Below, piece after piece: positions 36,274 to 45,835 of a stretch of DNA of 64,000 nucleotides (its first letter is position 1; every line of letters starts with the position of its first letter). The stretch comes from Algimonas arctica. Its GTDB lineage: Bacteria > Pseudomonadota > Alphaproteobacteria > Caulobacterales > Maricaulaceae. The stretch covers positions 124,001 through 188,000 of the forward strand of contig NZ_BMZH01000001.1 of assembly GCF_014652695.1 (NCBI RefSeq), written 5' to 3'. Both the position numbers and the translations under genes were made by a program. The notes under the pieces are model-generated. The model saw only the letters and a list, made by a program, of their open reading frames with translations, was not told the origin of the DNA and searched no databases.

Positions 36274-36319
36274 TAAGTCCGGTATGAATAAAAAATCTGG
36301 CATGAATGATGAGGCTAGC
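36266..36319 (+). repeat. Three 18-base imperfect tandem repeats, each starting with ATG
   Basis: Units at 36266-36283, 36284-36301 and 36302-36319 encode [12 protein letters not shown] and MNDEAS. Each begins ATGAAT and lies across or just after the uvrC stop, giving three stacked candidate starts for the downstream membrane protein. Confidence 0.8.
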
Positions 36320-36982
36320 CCTCGCGATCAAGGGAATGCACTGCCCCCGAGTGGTTTGGGCGGGGCGTTTGCTGACGGTCTAACTCTGGTCCGCTTTGCG
36401 GCAACGCCGGTCATCATGGCGTTGATCTTATGGCAATGGCCGGACCCGCAAGTCGCGATCTTGGCCAGTGTCTTATTTATTGTCGCCGCCGTGACCGATG
36501 TTTTCGACGATTGGTTTGGCGGGGCCTCGCGCAGCGTGATGCGACGCTACGGCTATCTCGATGATATTGCTGATACGGTTTTAATCGTCGGGGCGCTGCT
36601 TGCACTTACGCTCGTACTCTATCGCAACGGCCTGATGCATTGGGCCTTTTATATCCCTGTTTTCGGGCTGATTGGACGTGAAATTCTGGTCGGTTTACTC
36701 AAAGGGTTCGAGCTGTCGCGTTATGGTTGGCCGGATAACCCTATCTCAAATGCCAAAGTCGCCTTTGCTATGCTCGGCACGACGTTGCTTGTGGGATCCC
36801 CGTGGCTGACGCAGTTATTTGATCGGGTGCGGGCAGGCGACGATCGGGCTATGGAAGTTTATAGCGCCGGATCACCGTTGATTTGGATTGCCGGACAGGC
36901 TTGCCTATGGCTCGCTGCGGTGTTTTCTCTGATCTCGGCTTATAAAATTCTGACGTTTAAACGCGATAAGGGGACGACATGA
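36266..36982 (+). CDS. Divergent CDP-alcohol phosphatidyltransferase-family membrane protein
   Basis: The start is uncertain: ATGs at 36254, 36266, 36284 and 36302 are all in frame, the last three in an 18-base repeat. Numbered from 36266, the 238-residue protein has about six membrane helices. The family motif DxxDGxxAR-x8-GxxxDxxxD is partly kept: Asp78, Asp81, Asp99 and Asp103 are in place, but the glycine at 82 is Asp, the Ala-Arg at 85-86 is Gly-Gly and the glycine at 95 is Tyr. The four metal-binding aspartates argue for activity on an atypical substrate. It overlaps uvrC and joins pgsA by ATGA. Confidence 0.75.
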   Translation: MNDKSGMNKKSGMNDEASPRDQGNALPPSGLGGAFADGLTLVRFAATPVIMALILWQWPDPQVAILASVLFIVAAVTDVFDDWFGGASRSVMRRYGYLDDIADTVLIVGALLALTLVLYRNGLMHWAFYIPVFGLIGREILVGLLKGFELSRYGWPDNPISNAKVAFAMLGTTLLVGSPWLTQLFDRVRAGDDRAMEVYSAGSPLIWIAGQACLWLAAVFSLISAYKILTFKRDKGTT

Positions 36983-37605
36983 CTGACCTGAGCCTTTCTT
37001 CCCGTCATCCGCTTTATTGGGTCCCCAATGCGCTGACTGTGCTGCGGATGCTTGTGATCCCAGTTTTTATAATTGGAATTCTATCGCTTGAATTTGGCTG
37101 GGGCAGTCCTTTTGGGCAAATGATGGTGCTTGGTCCGGTCTTTGCGCTGGCCGCGTTGACCGACTGGCTTGATGGGTTTTTAGCGCGACGCTGGCGTGTT
37201 GTGAGCGGATTTGGACGGATGATCGACCCGATCGCGGATAAGCTGCTCGTTGCAGGCTGTTTGATCGCCTTTATGATTGCGTCCAAAGGGCAATGGGTGT
37301 TCCTCATCCCCGGCCTCGCGATTATTTTCCGGGATATTTTAGTCAGTGGCGCGCGCGAACATGCGGCGCTGACAGGTCGGGTTATGTCCCCGACCAAACT
37401 CGCGAAATGGAAAACCGCCTTCGAAATGCTCGGCATTGCCGTACTGATCGTCTGGATGTTGGCGCGCGCCTATCTACCCATCGACTCGATTATCCCTGAT
37501 ATTGTCAACGTGTCACGGACTGCGGGTTTGGCCCTGATCTGGCTGGCGGCGATATTGTCAGTCTATACGGGCGCGCTCTATTTGCGCGATGCGGTCCGGG
37601 ATTAG
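36979..37605 (+). CDS. pgsA: CDP-diacylglycerol--glycerol-3-phosphate 3-phosphatidyltransferase
   Basis: The 208-residue inner-membrane enzyme makes phosphatidylglycerol phosphate. The full motif is intact: Asp62, Asp65, Gly66, Ala69, Arg70, Gly79, Asp83, Asp87 (DWLDGFLAR ... GRMIDPIADK). It opens with YWVPNALTVLRML, the usual PgsA N-terminus. The ATG overlaps the upstream paralogue's stop. Position after uvrC is conserved in many proteobacteria. No moaD/moaE follows. Confidence 0.95.
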   Translation: MTDLSLSSRHPLYWVPNALTVLRMLVIPVFIIGILSLEFGWGSPFGQMMVLGPVFALAALTDWLDGFLARRWRVVSGFGRMIDPIADKLLVAGCLIAFMIASKGQWVFLIPGLAIIFRDILVSGAREHAALTGRVMSPTKLAKWKTAFEMLGIAVLIVWMLARAYLPIDSIIPDIVNVSRTAGLALIWLAAILSVYTGALYLRDAVRD

Positions 37606-37665
37606 CGGCCCACCCATGAAGCTGTAAGGTGTTTAAACTGACTGTTTCCAAAACCTAATCCCATC

Positions 37666-37827
37666 ATGGACATCAAGCCTACAGCTGTCGCGATTATTCC
37701 GTATCATGACCTAGAGGCGATACGGCACGGTGTCGTCTCGTTTCCTGCCATTCAGTTTTATCGAACCATCGAAATTGACGCCGCGCACGTGTCACTACTC
37801 ACGAAACGCATGTTAGCCAGCGCCTGA
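37666..37827 (+). CDS. Possible 53-residue protein of unknown function
   Basis: In the 293-base gap between pgsA and surE one ATG opens a 53-codon frame (MDIKPTAVAIIPYHDLEAIR to LLTKRMLASA). There is no clear ribosome site and no recognised family. It may be a small gene, the relic of a longer one, or chance. Nothing else is evident in this gap. Confidence 0.25.
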   Translation: MDIKPTAVAIIPYHDLEAIRHGVVSFPAIQFYRTIEIDAAHVSLLTKRMLASA

Positions 37828-37898
37828 ATGCACGGCCGAGTATAAACGGCTGCAACAATCACATTACAAATCAACCCCAATCAGAATAGGGAAATCGC

Positions 37899-38654
37899 AT
37901 GAGAATTCTTCTGACGAATGATGATGGTGTCCGGGCGACGGGGTTGCAAGTTCTGCGGCGAATTGCGGCTGAACTATCCGATGATGTCTGGGTCTGCGCG
38001 CCGGAAACGGAACAGTCAGCCGCGTCACGCGGGGTCAGCCTGCATAATCCCGTCCGGCTGCGTCATCTCGAAGATCGTGTTTATTCTGTCACGGGCACGC
38101 CGACGGATTCCGTCATTGTGGCGATGCGCGACCTCTTGATGGATCACCCACCGGACCTGATTTTATCGGGCGTTAATCGGGGGCAAAATTTAGCTGAAGA
38201 TGTGACGTTCTCGGGGACAGTCGCGGGGGCATTGCAAGGCATGCAGATGGGCATTCCGTCGATTGCGATGAGCCTGGCGCGCGGCTTCCAAGGCGCGACC
38301 TCGCTGCCCTGGGAGACAGCCGAAGCCCATGGCGCCAAAGTGGTTCGGGATTTGTTAGACAAGGGGTGGCCGACGGATGTCGTATTGAATGTAAATTTCC
38401 CGGATACGGAACCGGGTGACGTGCGCGGGGTACAGTTCACGCGCCAAGGCAAGCGTGACTTTGCCATGAGCCATATCGACAAACGCGATCACCCTCGCGG
38501 CGGCGATTATTACTGGCTGACCTATGGCGCGAAGAAATCGAATCCCGATCAAGGCACGGACTTACGGGCGATTTATGATGGCTTTATTTCCGTGACCCCG
38601 CTGCACACGGACCTGACACATGCCGACACGCTGGCGAAGCTTAGTCAAACGTGA
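37899..38654 (+). CDS. surE: 5'/3'-nucleotidase SurE
   Basis: The 251-residue metal-dependent phosphatase begins [13 protein letters not shown] with the metal-binding Asp-Asp, followed by [20 protein letters not shown] and SGVNRGQN. It dephosphorylates nucleoside monophosphates and is linked to survival in stationary phase. The stop overlaps the pcm start as GTGA. Confidence 0.96.
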   Translation: MRILLTNDDGVRATGLQVLRRIAAELSDDVWVCAPETEQSAASRGVSLHNPVRLRHLEDRVYSVTGTPTDSVIVAMRDLLMDHPPDLILSGVNRGQNLAEDVTFSGTVAGALQGMQMGIPSIAMSLARGFQGATSLPWETAEAHGAKVVRDLLDKGWPTDVVLNVNFPDTEPGDVRGVQFTRQGKRDFAMSHIDKRDHPRGGDYYWLTYGAKKSNPDQGTDLRAIYDGFISVTPLHTDLTHADTLAKLSQT

Positions 38655-39277
38655 GCTTCGATCCGCGTCTTGTTGATATGGTGATGCGGCTGCGGTCGCG
38701 CGGTATTAGTGATGCGTCGACATTGCGGGCGATGGAGTTGGTGCCGCGTAAGCGCTTTATTGCGGCTGAATTATCAGAACGCGCCTATGAGGAAATCGCC
38801 CTGCCGATTGCCTGTGGGCAGCAGGTCAGCGCGCCAATGACGACGGCCCTGCTGGTGCAAATGCTGGCTCTAACGGATCGCTCAAAAGTGCTGGAAATCG
38901 GCAGTGGGTCCGGCTGGATGTCTGGGGTGATGGCACAGCGCGCGCGGCGTGTTTACGCGGTTGAACGCTATGTCGGGCTAGTCGAAGCGGCGGAAGACAG
39001 ATTACGAGAATTCGGCATTCACAATGTTGAAATACGGCATGGGGATGGTCGCTATGGCTGGGCGGGCCAAGCGCCGTTTGACCGAATTGTGCTGGGTTGC
39101 GCGGTTCGCGCTGTGCCGCAAAAAGTGCTGGATCAACTGGGGCCAAATGGTCGCTTAGTGGCGGTTGTGGACGGGACGCTGACGTTAATAGAACGGGCGC
39201 GAAAGCACCTCACAGAGAAAGAATTTGTGCCGCTTGCCCTACCGATGATCGAAGCCGGTAAGTCCAAAACGCTCTGA
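38651..39277 (+). CDS. pcm: Protein-L-isoaspartate O-methyltransferase
   Basis: The 208-residue SAM enzyme repairs isoaspartyl residues in aged proteins. It starts with GTG overlapping sur[16 protein letters not shown] is SAM motif I, VYAVERY the acidic loop, and [18 protein letters not shown] the later motifs. Its [18 protein letters not shown] replaces the more usual GHGQTISQPY substrate segment, as in other alphaproteobacterial forms. surE-pcm is a common stationary-phase pair. Confidence 0.93.
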   Translation: MSFDPRLVDMVMRLRSRGISDASTLRAMELVPRKRFIAAELSERAYEEIALPIACGQQVSAPMTTALLVQMLALTDRSKVLEIGSGSGWMSGVMAQRARRVYAVERYVGLVEAAEDRLREFGIHNVEIRHGDGRYGWAGQAPFDRIVLGCAVRAVPQKVLDQLGPNGRLVAVVDGTLTLIERARKHLTEKEFVPLALPMIEAGKSKTL

Positions 39278-39292
39278 TTTTGAGGGCGCTAC

Positions 39293-40291
39293 CTATTCGA
39301 TTTCCAGTCGATGCTCCCGTGTCATCAAATCGACCACGGCGTCATTGACGCTAATCTGTCCGGCCAATATGTCGGCTAAAGCCATGCTGATTGGCATGTC
39401 GACATCATGTTCCAGCGCCATCATTTTAAGGGCCGGAGCAGTCGCGACGCCTTCGGTCACGGCGAGGCGGCCTTGCATGATCGTCTCAAGGCTTTCACCC
39501 CGTCCAAGAGCCAGACCGCAGCTCATATTGCGGCTCATTTCAGAGCTACACGTCAAGACTAAGTCGCCAAGACCGCACAGACCCGTCAGTGTTTCAGGGC
39601 GCGCCCCGAGCGCTTTGCCAAGGCGAGTCATTTCCGCGAAACCACGCGTCATGATGGCGGCGTGCGCGGACCGACCCAAGCCTTTGCCAAGAACAATACC
39701 GCAAACAATCGCGAGGACATTTTTGACGGCGCCGCCAATCTCCGCGCCGATTACATCGTCAGTCAGGTAAGGACGAAAAGTGGGGGCCGCGCAAGCGGTC
39801 ACGAGGTCTGCGCCAATCGTCGCGTCTTTACAGGCGAGCGTGACAGCGGTCGGTAAGCCGCGCGCCACGTCGGCGGCAAAAGACGGTCCCGACAGGACGG
39901 CCGGAACTGCGTTCGGGAGAACGTCCCGCAAGACATCGGCCATGAAAGCACGGCTGCTAATTTCGATGCCTTTGGAGCACAGTAAGACGGGCGTGCCAGC
40001 GGCAATATGAGGGACGAAGGCTTGCAATGTGCCGCGCGTGTGTTGGGCCGGGGCGACGGACAAAATAGCATCCGATCCGGCGAGGTCTGCGGGATTGGAC
40101 GTGGCGCGCAATGATGGGTCGAGCGGGACGCCGTCGAGATAGCGCGTGTTCATATGATGATCATTGATCGCGGCGGTGCAGTCGGGCTCAAAGCTCCAAA
40201 TCGTGACATCGCGGCCAGCGCTGGACAGGCTTTGGGCGAGCGCCGTGCCCCATGCGCCAGCACCGATAACGCCGATGGTTTGATAGCTCAT
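39293..40291 (-). CDS. gpsA: Glycerol-3-phosphate dehydrogenase [NAD(P)+]
   Basis: The 332-residue enzyme makes sn-glycerol 3-phosphate for phospholipids. It has [48 protein letters not shown] (catalytic Lys) and [13 protein letters not shown]. Its ATG overlaps the tsaD stop by 4 bases, so the two are cotranscribed, an arrangement common in this class. Confidence 0.97.
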   Translation of the reverse strand: MSYQTIGVIGAGAWGTALAQSLSSAGRDVTIWSFEPDCTAAINDHHMNTRYLDGVPLDPSLRATSNPADLAGSDAILSVAPAQHTRGTLQAFVPHIAAGTPVLLCSKGIEISSRAFMADVLRDVLPNAVPAVLSGPSFAADVARGLPTAVTLACKDATIGADLVTACAAPTFRPYLTDDVIGAEIGGAVKNVLAIVCGIVLGKGLGRSAHAAIMTRGFAEMTRLGKALGARPETLTGLCGLGDLVLTCSSEMSRNMSCGLALGRGESLETIMQGRLAVTEGVATAPALKMMALEHDVDMPISMALADILAGQISVNDAVVDLMTREHRLEIE

Positions 40292-41388
40292 GATTTGGGT
40301 CCCTTTCGACCTGATCCTGACGCAGGGGCCGTGCGCGCGGCTTCGCGGTCTAGTGGCCAGCGCGGACGGGCAGGCGCGTTTAATGAATCAACGCGTCCCG
40401 CCTGTAGCCGTTCCAGTCCCGCTTGAGCAATCATAGCGGCATTGTCGCCGCAAAATTTTAAGGGTGGAAAAATCGGTGTGAAGCCGTGCGCCTTCGCGGT
40501 GTCGATTAAGTGCGCGCGTAAGGTTTGATTGGCGGCAACGCCGCCCGCAACCACGAAACGGTGAGGCCCGTCATAGTTTTCTGTGAACAGGCGCATGGCG
40601 CGAGCCGTTCGGTCTGTGAGGCAATCGGCGACGGCGGCTTGGAACGACGCGGCGAGGTCGGCTTTCGCCCTGTCGGTTTTGTCGGAGTTTTCATAGGCGC
40701 GGGCTACAGCGGTTTTTAGACCAGCAAAGGAAAAGTCGCAATTCTCGCGGTCGAGCAACGGACGCGGCAATCGCACGGCCCGATCATCGCCGTCCTTGGC
40801 CCAGCGTTCGACATTGGGACCGCCCGGAAAACCAAGGCCCATCACTTTCGCTGTCTTGTCAAAGGCTTCCCCCGCGGCATCATCAATGGTGGAGCCTAGC
40901 CGTTCATAGTCACCGAGCCCGTGAACCGCGAGCAATTGAGAGTGACCGCCGGATACGAGTAAAAGCAAGTAAGGGAAGGGGCACACGTCGGTCAGGCGCG
41001 GCGACAGGGCGTGGCCTTCTAAATGATTGACCGCGATTAACGGGATGTCGAGGCTGGCTGACAGGCCTTTAGCCGCCATTAATCCGGTAATGACTCCGCC
41101 GATGAGACCCGGGCCGGCCGTGGCCGCGATTGCGGATAGTTCCGCGTAGTCAACGCCGGCTTCGCTCACGGCTTGATCTATAATTGTATCAATCTTGCTC
41201 ATGTGAGCGCGCGCCGCAATTTCCGGGACGACGCCGCCAAACGGGCGATGGGCCTCATCCTGTGAGGCAACGATGTTGGACAATAAGCCGCGCTCGGAAC
41301 AGAGCACAGCCGCCGCGGTTTCATCGCAGCTGCTTTCAACGCCCAAGACGAGCCCATGCTTAATAGCTAGAGTGGGCGCATTGATCAT
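40288..41388 (-). CDS. tsaD: tRNA N6-adenosine threonylcarbamoyltransferase TsaD
   Basis: TsaD transfers the threonylcarbamoyl group to A37 of ANN-decoding tRNAs. I use ATG 41388 (366 residues), which puts [15 protein letters not shown] near the N-terminus and leaves 62 bases to hemC; a GTG at 41430 would add 14 residues. HMSKID holds the metal histidines, [10 protein letters not shown] and [11 protein letters not shown] the ATP site, and [12 protein letters not shown] the C-terminal motif. Confidence 0.96.
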   Translation of the reverse strand: MINAPTLAIKHGLVLGVESSCDETAAAVLCSERGLLSNIVASQDEAHRPFGGVVPEIAARAHMSKIDTIIDQAVSEAGVDYAELSAIAATAGPGLIGGVITGLMAAKGLSASLDIPLIAVNHLEGHALSPRLTDVCPFPYLLLLVSGGHSQLLAVHGLGDYERLGSTIDDAAGEAFDKTAKVMGLGFPGGPNVERWAKDGDDRAVRLPRPLLDRENCDFSFAGLKTAVARAYENSDKTDRAKADLAASFQAAVADCLTDRTARAMRLFTENYDGPHRFVVAGGVAANQTLRAHLIDTAKAHGFTPIFPPLKFCGDNAAMIAQAGLERLQAGRVDSLNAPARPRWPLDREAARTAPASGSGRKGPKS

Positions 41389-41450
41389 TTGCGTCGGAGT
41401 GTCTGTAGCGGGTATGGGCACAGCGCTCACCTAGGGAAGGCCTGCATCAG

Positions 41451-42374
41451 TTGCAACAGACCCGACATATTGGCACGCGTGGCAGCCCTTTGGCGCTCTA
41501 TCAAGCGAACTGGGCTAAAGACCTGCTCGAAGCCCGTGACCCTGAGACGGATTGGCAAATTAAAGTCCTGAAAACGACGGGCGATCAGATCAAAGGTGAG
41601 CTTAAAGATTTTGGCGGCAAAGGCTTGTTCACGCGGGAACTCGAAGATGCCTTGCTGGATGGCCGAATCGATCTTGCGGTTCATTCGATGAAAGATGTTC
41701 CAACTGTCGGGCATGAACGCCTCATCATCCCCGCTTTGTTGCCGCGCGAAGATCCGCGCGATGCCTTTATTTCGCTCAATCACGCGTCGATTGATGAGCT
41801 GCCGCAGGGGGCCCTTGTTGGATCGGCGAGTTTACGTCGGCGAGCGCAACTGGCGGCGCTCCGTCCGGATATCCGCTTTTGCCTGTTGCGCGGAAATGTC
41901 CAGACGCGACTGCGAAAGTTGGAAGAAGGCCTATGCGACGCGACATTCCTCGCGGTGGCCGGTCTTAACCGTCTGGGCCAAAGCGCGCGGATCACGCAGG
42001 CCGTGCCGACAGAGCTGATGCTGCCCGCACCGGCTCAGGGTGTGGTTGGTATCGAAACGCGGCGCGACGAAACGGACCTTCTGGAGACCCTTAAAACCCT
42101 CAATAATTCTAATTCTGAGATTGCGATAACGGCGGAACGCGCTTTTCTTCGGGCGTTGGATGGGTCTTGTAAAACACCGATTGCGGCACTCGCGGACAGA
42201 GCCGGAACAATGCTGGGCTTTCGCGGTGAAGTGCTGGCGAAGGACGGGCGCCTGCGGTTTAGTTGTGCCGAGGGGCGCGATGTGACGACTGTCGGGGAGG
42301 CCTATGATTTCGGTTATAGTTTGGGCGACGAGCTGAGGACCGAAATTGACGGACGCATTACCTTTGACGACTAA
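41451..42374 (+). CDS. hemC: Porphobilinogen deaminase (hydroxymethylbilane synthase)
   Basis: The 307-residue enzyme joins four porphobilinogens. It starts at a TTG with no ATG nearby, reading RHIGTRGSPLALYQA. GKGLFTRELEDALL, AVHSMKDVP and the cofactor-cysteine segment LDGSCKTPIAA are all present. Its end overlaps the hemD start by 29 bases. Confidence 0.96.
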   Translation: MQQTRHIGTRGSPLALYQANWAKDLLEARDPETDWQIKVLKTTGDQIKGELKDFGGKGLFTRELEDALLDGRIDLAVHSMKDVPTVGHERLIIPALLPREDPRDAFISLNHASIDELPQGALVGSASLRRRAQLAALRPDIRFCLLRGNVQTRLRKLEEGLCDATFLAVAGLNRLGQSARITQAVPTELMLPAPAQGVVGIETRRDETDLLETLKTLNNSNSEIAITAERAFLRALDGSCKTPIAALADRAGTMLGFRGEVLAKDGRLRFSCAEGRDVTTVGEAYDFGYSLGDELRTEIDGRITFDD

Positions 42375-43020
42375 AATTTGGGTCACCCGAACCGAGCCTG
42401 CCGCGACGCTGAGCGCCGAGGCCTGGACCAAAGCGGGTTTTTATCCAATTGTCGCGCCTTTGCTTTCCGTCGAAAAACTGGATTCAAAATCGATTATTCC
42501 CGACGATGCGACGCTGATTTTTACGTCCGCCAACGGCGTTCGCCACTGCGGCTTGATAGGCGATGATCGACAAGTTTATTGTGTCGGTGATGCGACCGCT
42601 CTTATGGCCAAAGCGCTGGGGTTTACATCGGTTACATCCGCCGATGGCGATTGGAAAAAACTCACGAACATCATCGCCAAAACATCGGATCCGATCGTCC
42701 ATATTTCAGGGTCGATTGTGAGAGGACAGATTGTAGACACACTCCGCGCCCAAGGTTTTGATGCCCGACGGGAAATTGTTTACCAGACGCGGGCTGTGAC
42801 ATCATGGCCGATGGATGTGAACCAGATTGATGCTGTTGCGTTATATTCACCAATGGCGGCAGACATATTGATGGCTTTACCGCCGCGCTATCTCGGTCAT
42901 CTGACAGCCTATTGCCTTTCTGAAAATATTGCGGCGCCATTGAGTGGTATGACTATTCGGATTGCGCACGCTCCAAATGAACGGGCGTTGATCGCTTGCA
43001 GCGAGACGCCAGAGCCTTAG
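42346..43020 (+). CDS. hemD: Uroporphyrinogen-III synthase
   Basis: The 224-residue protein follows hemC and shows the weak HemD pattern: WVTRTEPAATLSAEAW at the N-terminus, TLIFTSANGVRH, CVGDATALMAKALGF, and VYQTRAVTSWP. It closes hydroxymethylbilane into uroporphyrinogen III. Start TTG 42346 has GAGGA about 6 bases upstream; a TTG at 42364 is the alternative. Identity rests on context as much as sequence, as usual for HemD. Confidence 0.88.
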   Translation: MTDALPLTTKIWVTRTEPAATLSAEAWTKAGFYPIVAPLLSVEKLDSKSIIPDDATLIFTSANGVRHCGLIGDDRQVYCVGDATALMAKALGFTSVTSADGDWKKLTNIIAKTSDPIVHISGSIVRGQIVDTLRAQGFDARREIVYQTRAVTSWPMDVNQIDAVALYSPMAADILMALPPRYLGHLTAYCLSENIAAPLSGMTIRIAHAPNERALIACSETPEP

Positions 43021-43029
43021 AATGCGCTT

Positions 43030-43866
43030 ATGACCGACTCTGACGAAATTCTGGTTTTGCCGTCTGATGAAACTGAGGGTGATGACGACTATGTCGATGT
43101 GGCGTATGAGGATGTTGGCGATGATGGGGCCGGCGAAGACGCACCCAAACGGCGCTTACTCTGGCCGCTGTTGATTGGGGTGGGCGTGCTAATTGGATTT
43201 GCAATTGCCTTTGCTGCAAGCTGGTACACGCGCCCAGCGCCCTTTGACGCCAGCGCCTTAGAGGCCCGGATCGCAGATTTACAGACAGAGGTGACTGCGC
43301 TGCAAAATCGTCCGGAGCCAGTCATGCCAAAGGTGAATTTGGCGCCGCTGACACAGCGTATCGTGGCTTTGGAAGCGCGTCCTCGGGTTGATCCACTGAG
43401 CGAGGAAATTGTCGCGCGGATGGAAGCCTTACAAGCGGATGGGTTTCAAGTGCCAGTGATGCCGGACCTCCCGGACTTTGACGCGGTTGAAGCCCGATTA
43501 AATGGTCTAGAGGATCAAGTTCAGGCGCAAGCTTTGACGATCGCGGCCTTACCGGTTGGTGGGACTGTCGTCGTCGCGCCAGAAACAGAACCGTTCATCG
43601 ACGCGGACACATTGCCGCGTTTTCCGGCGCAAATCCTCAGAGAGGGCGCGTCGGAGTTAGTCGGTAGCGGCTTTATACGGCGGACATTCTCTCGCCATGT
43701 TCGTGTGCGCGGATCAAATGCCCCGGATGTCCTTATTAGCGGCATTGAAGACGATCTCGCGAATGGTAAGCCGCGCGCGGCGTTGGCGAAGTTTGACCGT
43801 TTACCCCCCCAAATTCGCTCGCTTGCGCGGGCTTGGCGCGCCAATATGGAGGACGCCCTGCTATGA
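43030..43866 (+). CDS. Membrane-anchored coiled-coil protein (mitofilin/HemX-like)
   Basis: The 278-residue product has an acidic cytoplasmic N-terminus (about 1-38), one helix (about 44-65, LLIGVGVLIGFAIAFAAS) and a periplasmic coiled coil (about 74-175) with repeated Leu/Glu heptads and Pro-rich breaks. The C-terminal domain (about 195-278) carries DDLANGKPRAALAKFDRLPP, like the mitofilin-related region in proteins that occupy this hemD-hemY slot. It may shape the membrane or hold haem enzymes. Coupled to hemY by ATGA. Confidence 0.75.
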   Translation: MTDSDEILVLPSDETEGDDDYVDVAYEDVGDDGAGEDAPKRRLLWPLLIGVGVLIGFAIAFAASWYTRPAPFDASALEARIADLQTEVTALQNRPEPVMPKVNLAPLTQRIVALEARPRVDPLSEEIVARMEALQADGFQVPVMPDLPDFDAVEARLNGLEDQVQAQALTIAALPVGGTVVVAPETEPFIDADTLPRFPAQILREGASELVGSGFIRRTFSRHVRVRGSNAPDVLISGIEDDLANGKPRAALAKFDRLPPQIRSLARAWRANMEDALL

Positions 43867-45335
43867 CAAAATATATCATTACCTTCTTGCTGTTCGTCGC
43901 AATTTTAGCCGGCGCGCTACTGTATATCGGCGACGATGCGATGCTGACGCTCAGCAGTTCCGGCGCAAAATGGCCGATCGCTTTTCCTGATTTGGAAATG
44001 AGTTGGCAGGCAGTGATTTTCCTCGGCACGCTGCTGATGATTGGCACGATTACACTATGGTCTTTGCTGCTCTGGATTTGGCGTCTGCCGCGACGGCTGA
44101 AATCTGGCGTCGGGATGCGTAAACGCAACCGCGCGATTGATGCGATGGAAGAGGCCCTGATCGCGGGGGCTGAAGGCGATATGGACCGGGCCCGCAAAGC
44201 CTCTGCTCGCGTGCGCGATTTGGCTGGGTCAACAGACCTTGGCCATATTATCAGCGCAACCGCCGCAGAAGCTTGTGGTGATCAAGAACAAGCCATCATT
44301 CATTACTCGGCCATGCTGGACAGCCCAAAGACGCGCCCAACCGCGCAACGCGGGTTGGCTCAGGCGAAATTAGCTAAGGGTGATCTGCCGGGTGCCGTTG
44401 AAGCCGCCCGCGAAGCGTTTGATCAAAATGTGCAAGCCCGGTGGGCGTTTGATACCTTGTTTAAGGCGCTTGTGGCGGATTACCGCTGGACCGAAGCGCG
44501 CGACGTTTTGGAAAAAGGTCGCGCCGCGAAACATATTTCCGGTGTCGTGTTTAACCGTCGTCGGGCTGTCTTGCTCACGGCTGAAGCTGACTATTGGATG
44601 GATCATGGACAGCACGACAAGTCACTGGAACTGTCTCAAGCCGCGCTGAAGGATGCGTCCGATTTTGCCCCGGCGGTTGCGATCGCCGCCTATGAGTTGG
44701 CGCGAACAGGCGGGCAGAAGAAGGCGGCCAGCCTGCTTGAGAAAGCGTGGAAGACGGCGCCGCATCCCGCGATTTCGCTCGCCTATTTTGATCTCTACCC
44801 AGGGGAAAGTGACGCCACCCGCTCAAAGCGGTTAGAGCGTTTTATTGCGTCTGACCCTGAGGACCGCGAAGCCAGACTCTTGATGATTTCGCATGATTTG
44901 CGGTCCGGGCGTCCGGTTGACGCTCTGTCGCTTCTGGCTCAAATTCTAGATGAGGAAGAGCCAACGGCGCGTTTGTGTTTACTGGCGGCTGAAGCGGAAC
45001 GTGCCTTGGGCAATCCAACAGACGCGGGCATGTGGACTGAACGCGCGGCGACGGCGCCGCATGAACGCGATTGGTCAGATCTTGATCCTGAAGGGCCGGG
45101 CTTTGCCTATGAGTCGCAAGATTGGCGGCGATTGGTCTTTTCTTTCGGTGACACCGGCGAGCTTGTACACCCACGGGCAGAGCGCCAAGATGCGATCCGT
45201 CGTCCGACTCCAGAGGCGAAATTAGAACCCTTGCGTCTCGCCGCGCCTGAAGATGAAGCGGCGCCAGACGGTGACTTAGCGCGTCGGTTCGATGATCTTA
45301 TGGACGCTCAGCCGGGCGATAAAGACGCCGAATAA
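43863..45335 (+). CDS. hemY: HemY-type TPR membrane protein
   Basis: The 490-residue protein starts at ATG 43863 on the previous stop. Two N-terminal helices (about 5-23 and 47-69) are followed by TPR-like repeats (for example QRGLAQAKLAKGDLPGAVEA and LLTAEADYWMDHGQHDKSLE), matching the HemY N-terminal family. It is not protoporphyrinogen oxidase, despite the shared name. It sits in the inner membrane and is thought to support late haem synthesis. The region after it (45336-45466) holds two small hairpins, at 45346-45369 and 45370-45390, without U-runs. Confidence 0.9.
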   Translation: MTKYIITFLLFVAILAGALLYIGDDAMLTLSSSGAKWPIAFPDLEMSWQAVIFLGTLLMIGTITLWSLLLWIWRLPRRLKSGVGMRKRNRAIDAMEEALIAGAEGDMDRARKASARVRDLAGSTDLGHIISATAAEACGDQEQAIIHYSAMLDSPKTRPTAQRGLAQAKLAKGDLPGAVEAAREAFDQNVQARWAFDTLFKALVADYRWTEARDVLEKGRAAKHISGVVFNRRRAVLLTAEADYWMDHGQHDKSLELSQAALKDASDFAPAVAIAAYELARTGGQKKAASLLEKAWKTAPHPAISLAYFDLYPGESDATRSKRLERFIASDPEDREARLLMISHDLRSGRPVDALSLLAQILDEEEPTARLCLLAAEAERALGNPTDAGMWTERAATAPHERDWSDLDPEGPGFAYESQDWRRLVFSFGDTGELVHPRAERQDAIRRPTPEAKLEPLRLAAPEDEAAPDGDLARRFDDLMDAQPGDKDAE

Positions 45336-45466
45336 TCGGGCTAGAGCGTTAGGATTGGAGCCGTAACGCGCAGGTGTTTCAAAGACCTGCATCGACTTTA
45401 AGGTGGTTTAGGCCTGCATTCGCTGACTGTTATACGGGCCTTTTCTAGCCAGTCTCTGTCAGACGT

Positions 45467-45781
45467 TTAGCCTAGCAAGTCCCACAAGAACGATCCGATT
45501 AACCAGCTCTGGATCCACCAAATTGCGATCAAGGCGAAGACGTAGGACAAGTCGATCTGCTGCATTTGCGGCATGATCTTGGCTTGGAGGTCACGGAATG
45601 GCCTTAGGATCGGGGCATTAAAAGCGCGAAGCGAATTATAAATCTGTGACGCCATCCCGCCTCCCGGGTTCAATATCCCGAACATAAAGAGGTAGGACAT
45701 GACGATCTCAATGATCAGCAAGAAGCTGATCGCGCTGAGAACCATGGAGACGATTTGAAGGATAGATTGGGCAAAGCTCAT
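45467..45781 (-). CDS. YggT-family membrane protein
   Basis: The 104-residue protein has two hydrophobic regions (about 10-35 and 78-100) around ILRPFRDLQAKIMPQM, the YggT/Ycf19 signature. The family is linked with osmotic tolerance and with division or respiratory assembly in various bacteria. The specific role here is unknown. Confidence 0.9.
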   Translation of the reverse strand: MSFAQSILQIVSMVLSAISFLLIIEIVMSYLFMFGILNPGGGMASQIYNSLRAFNAPILRPFRDLQAKIMPQMQQIDLSYVFALIAIWWIQSWLIGSFLWDLLG

Positions 45782-45835
45782 AGGCTTGCCCTAACTATCC
45801 CGCGCATAATCGACAAGACCCTTAACGCTGTAACT

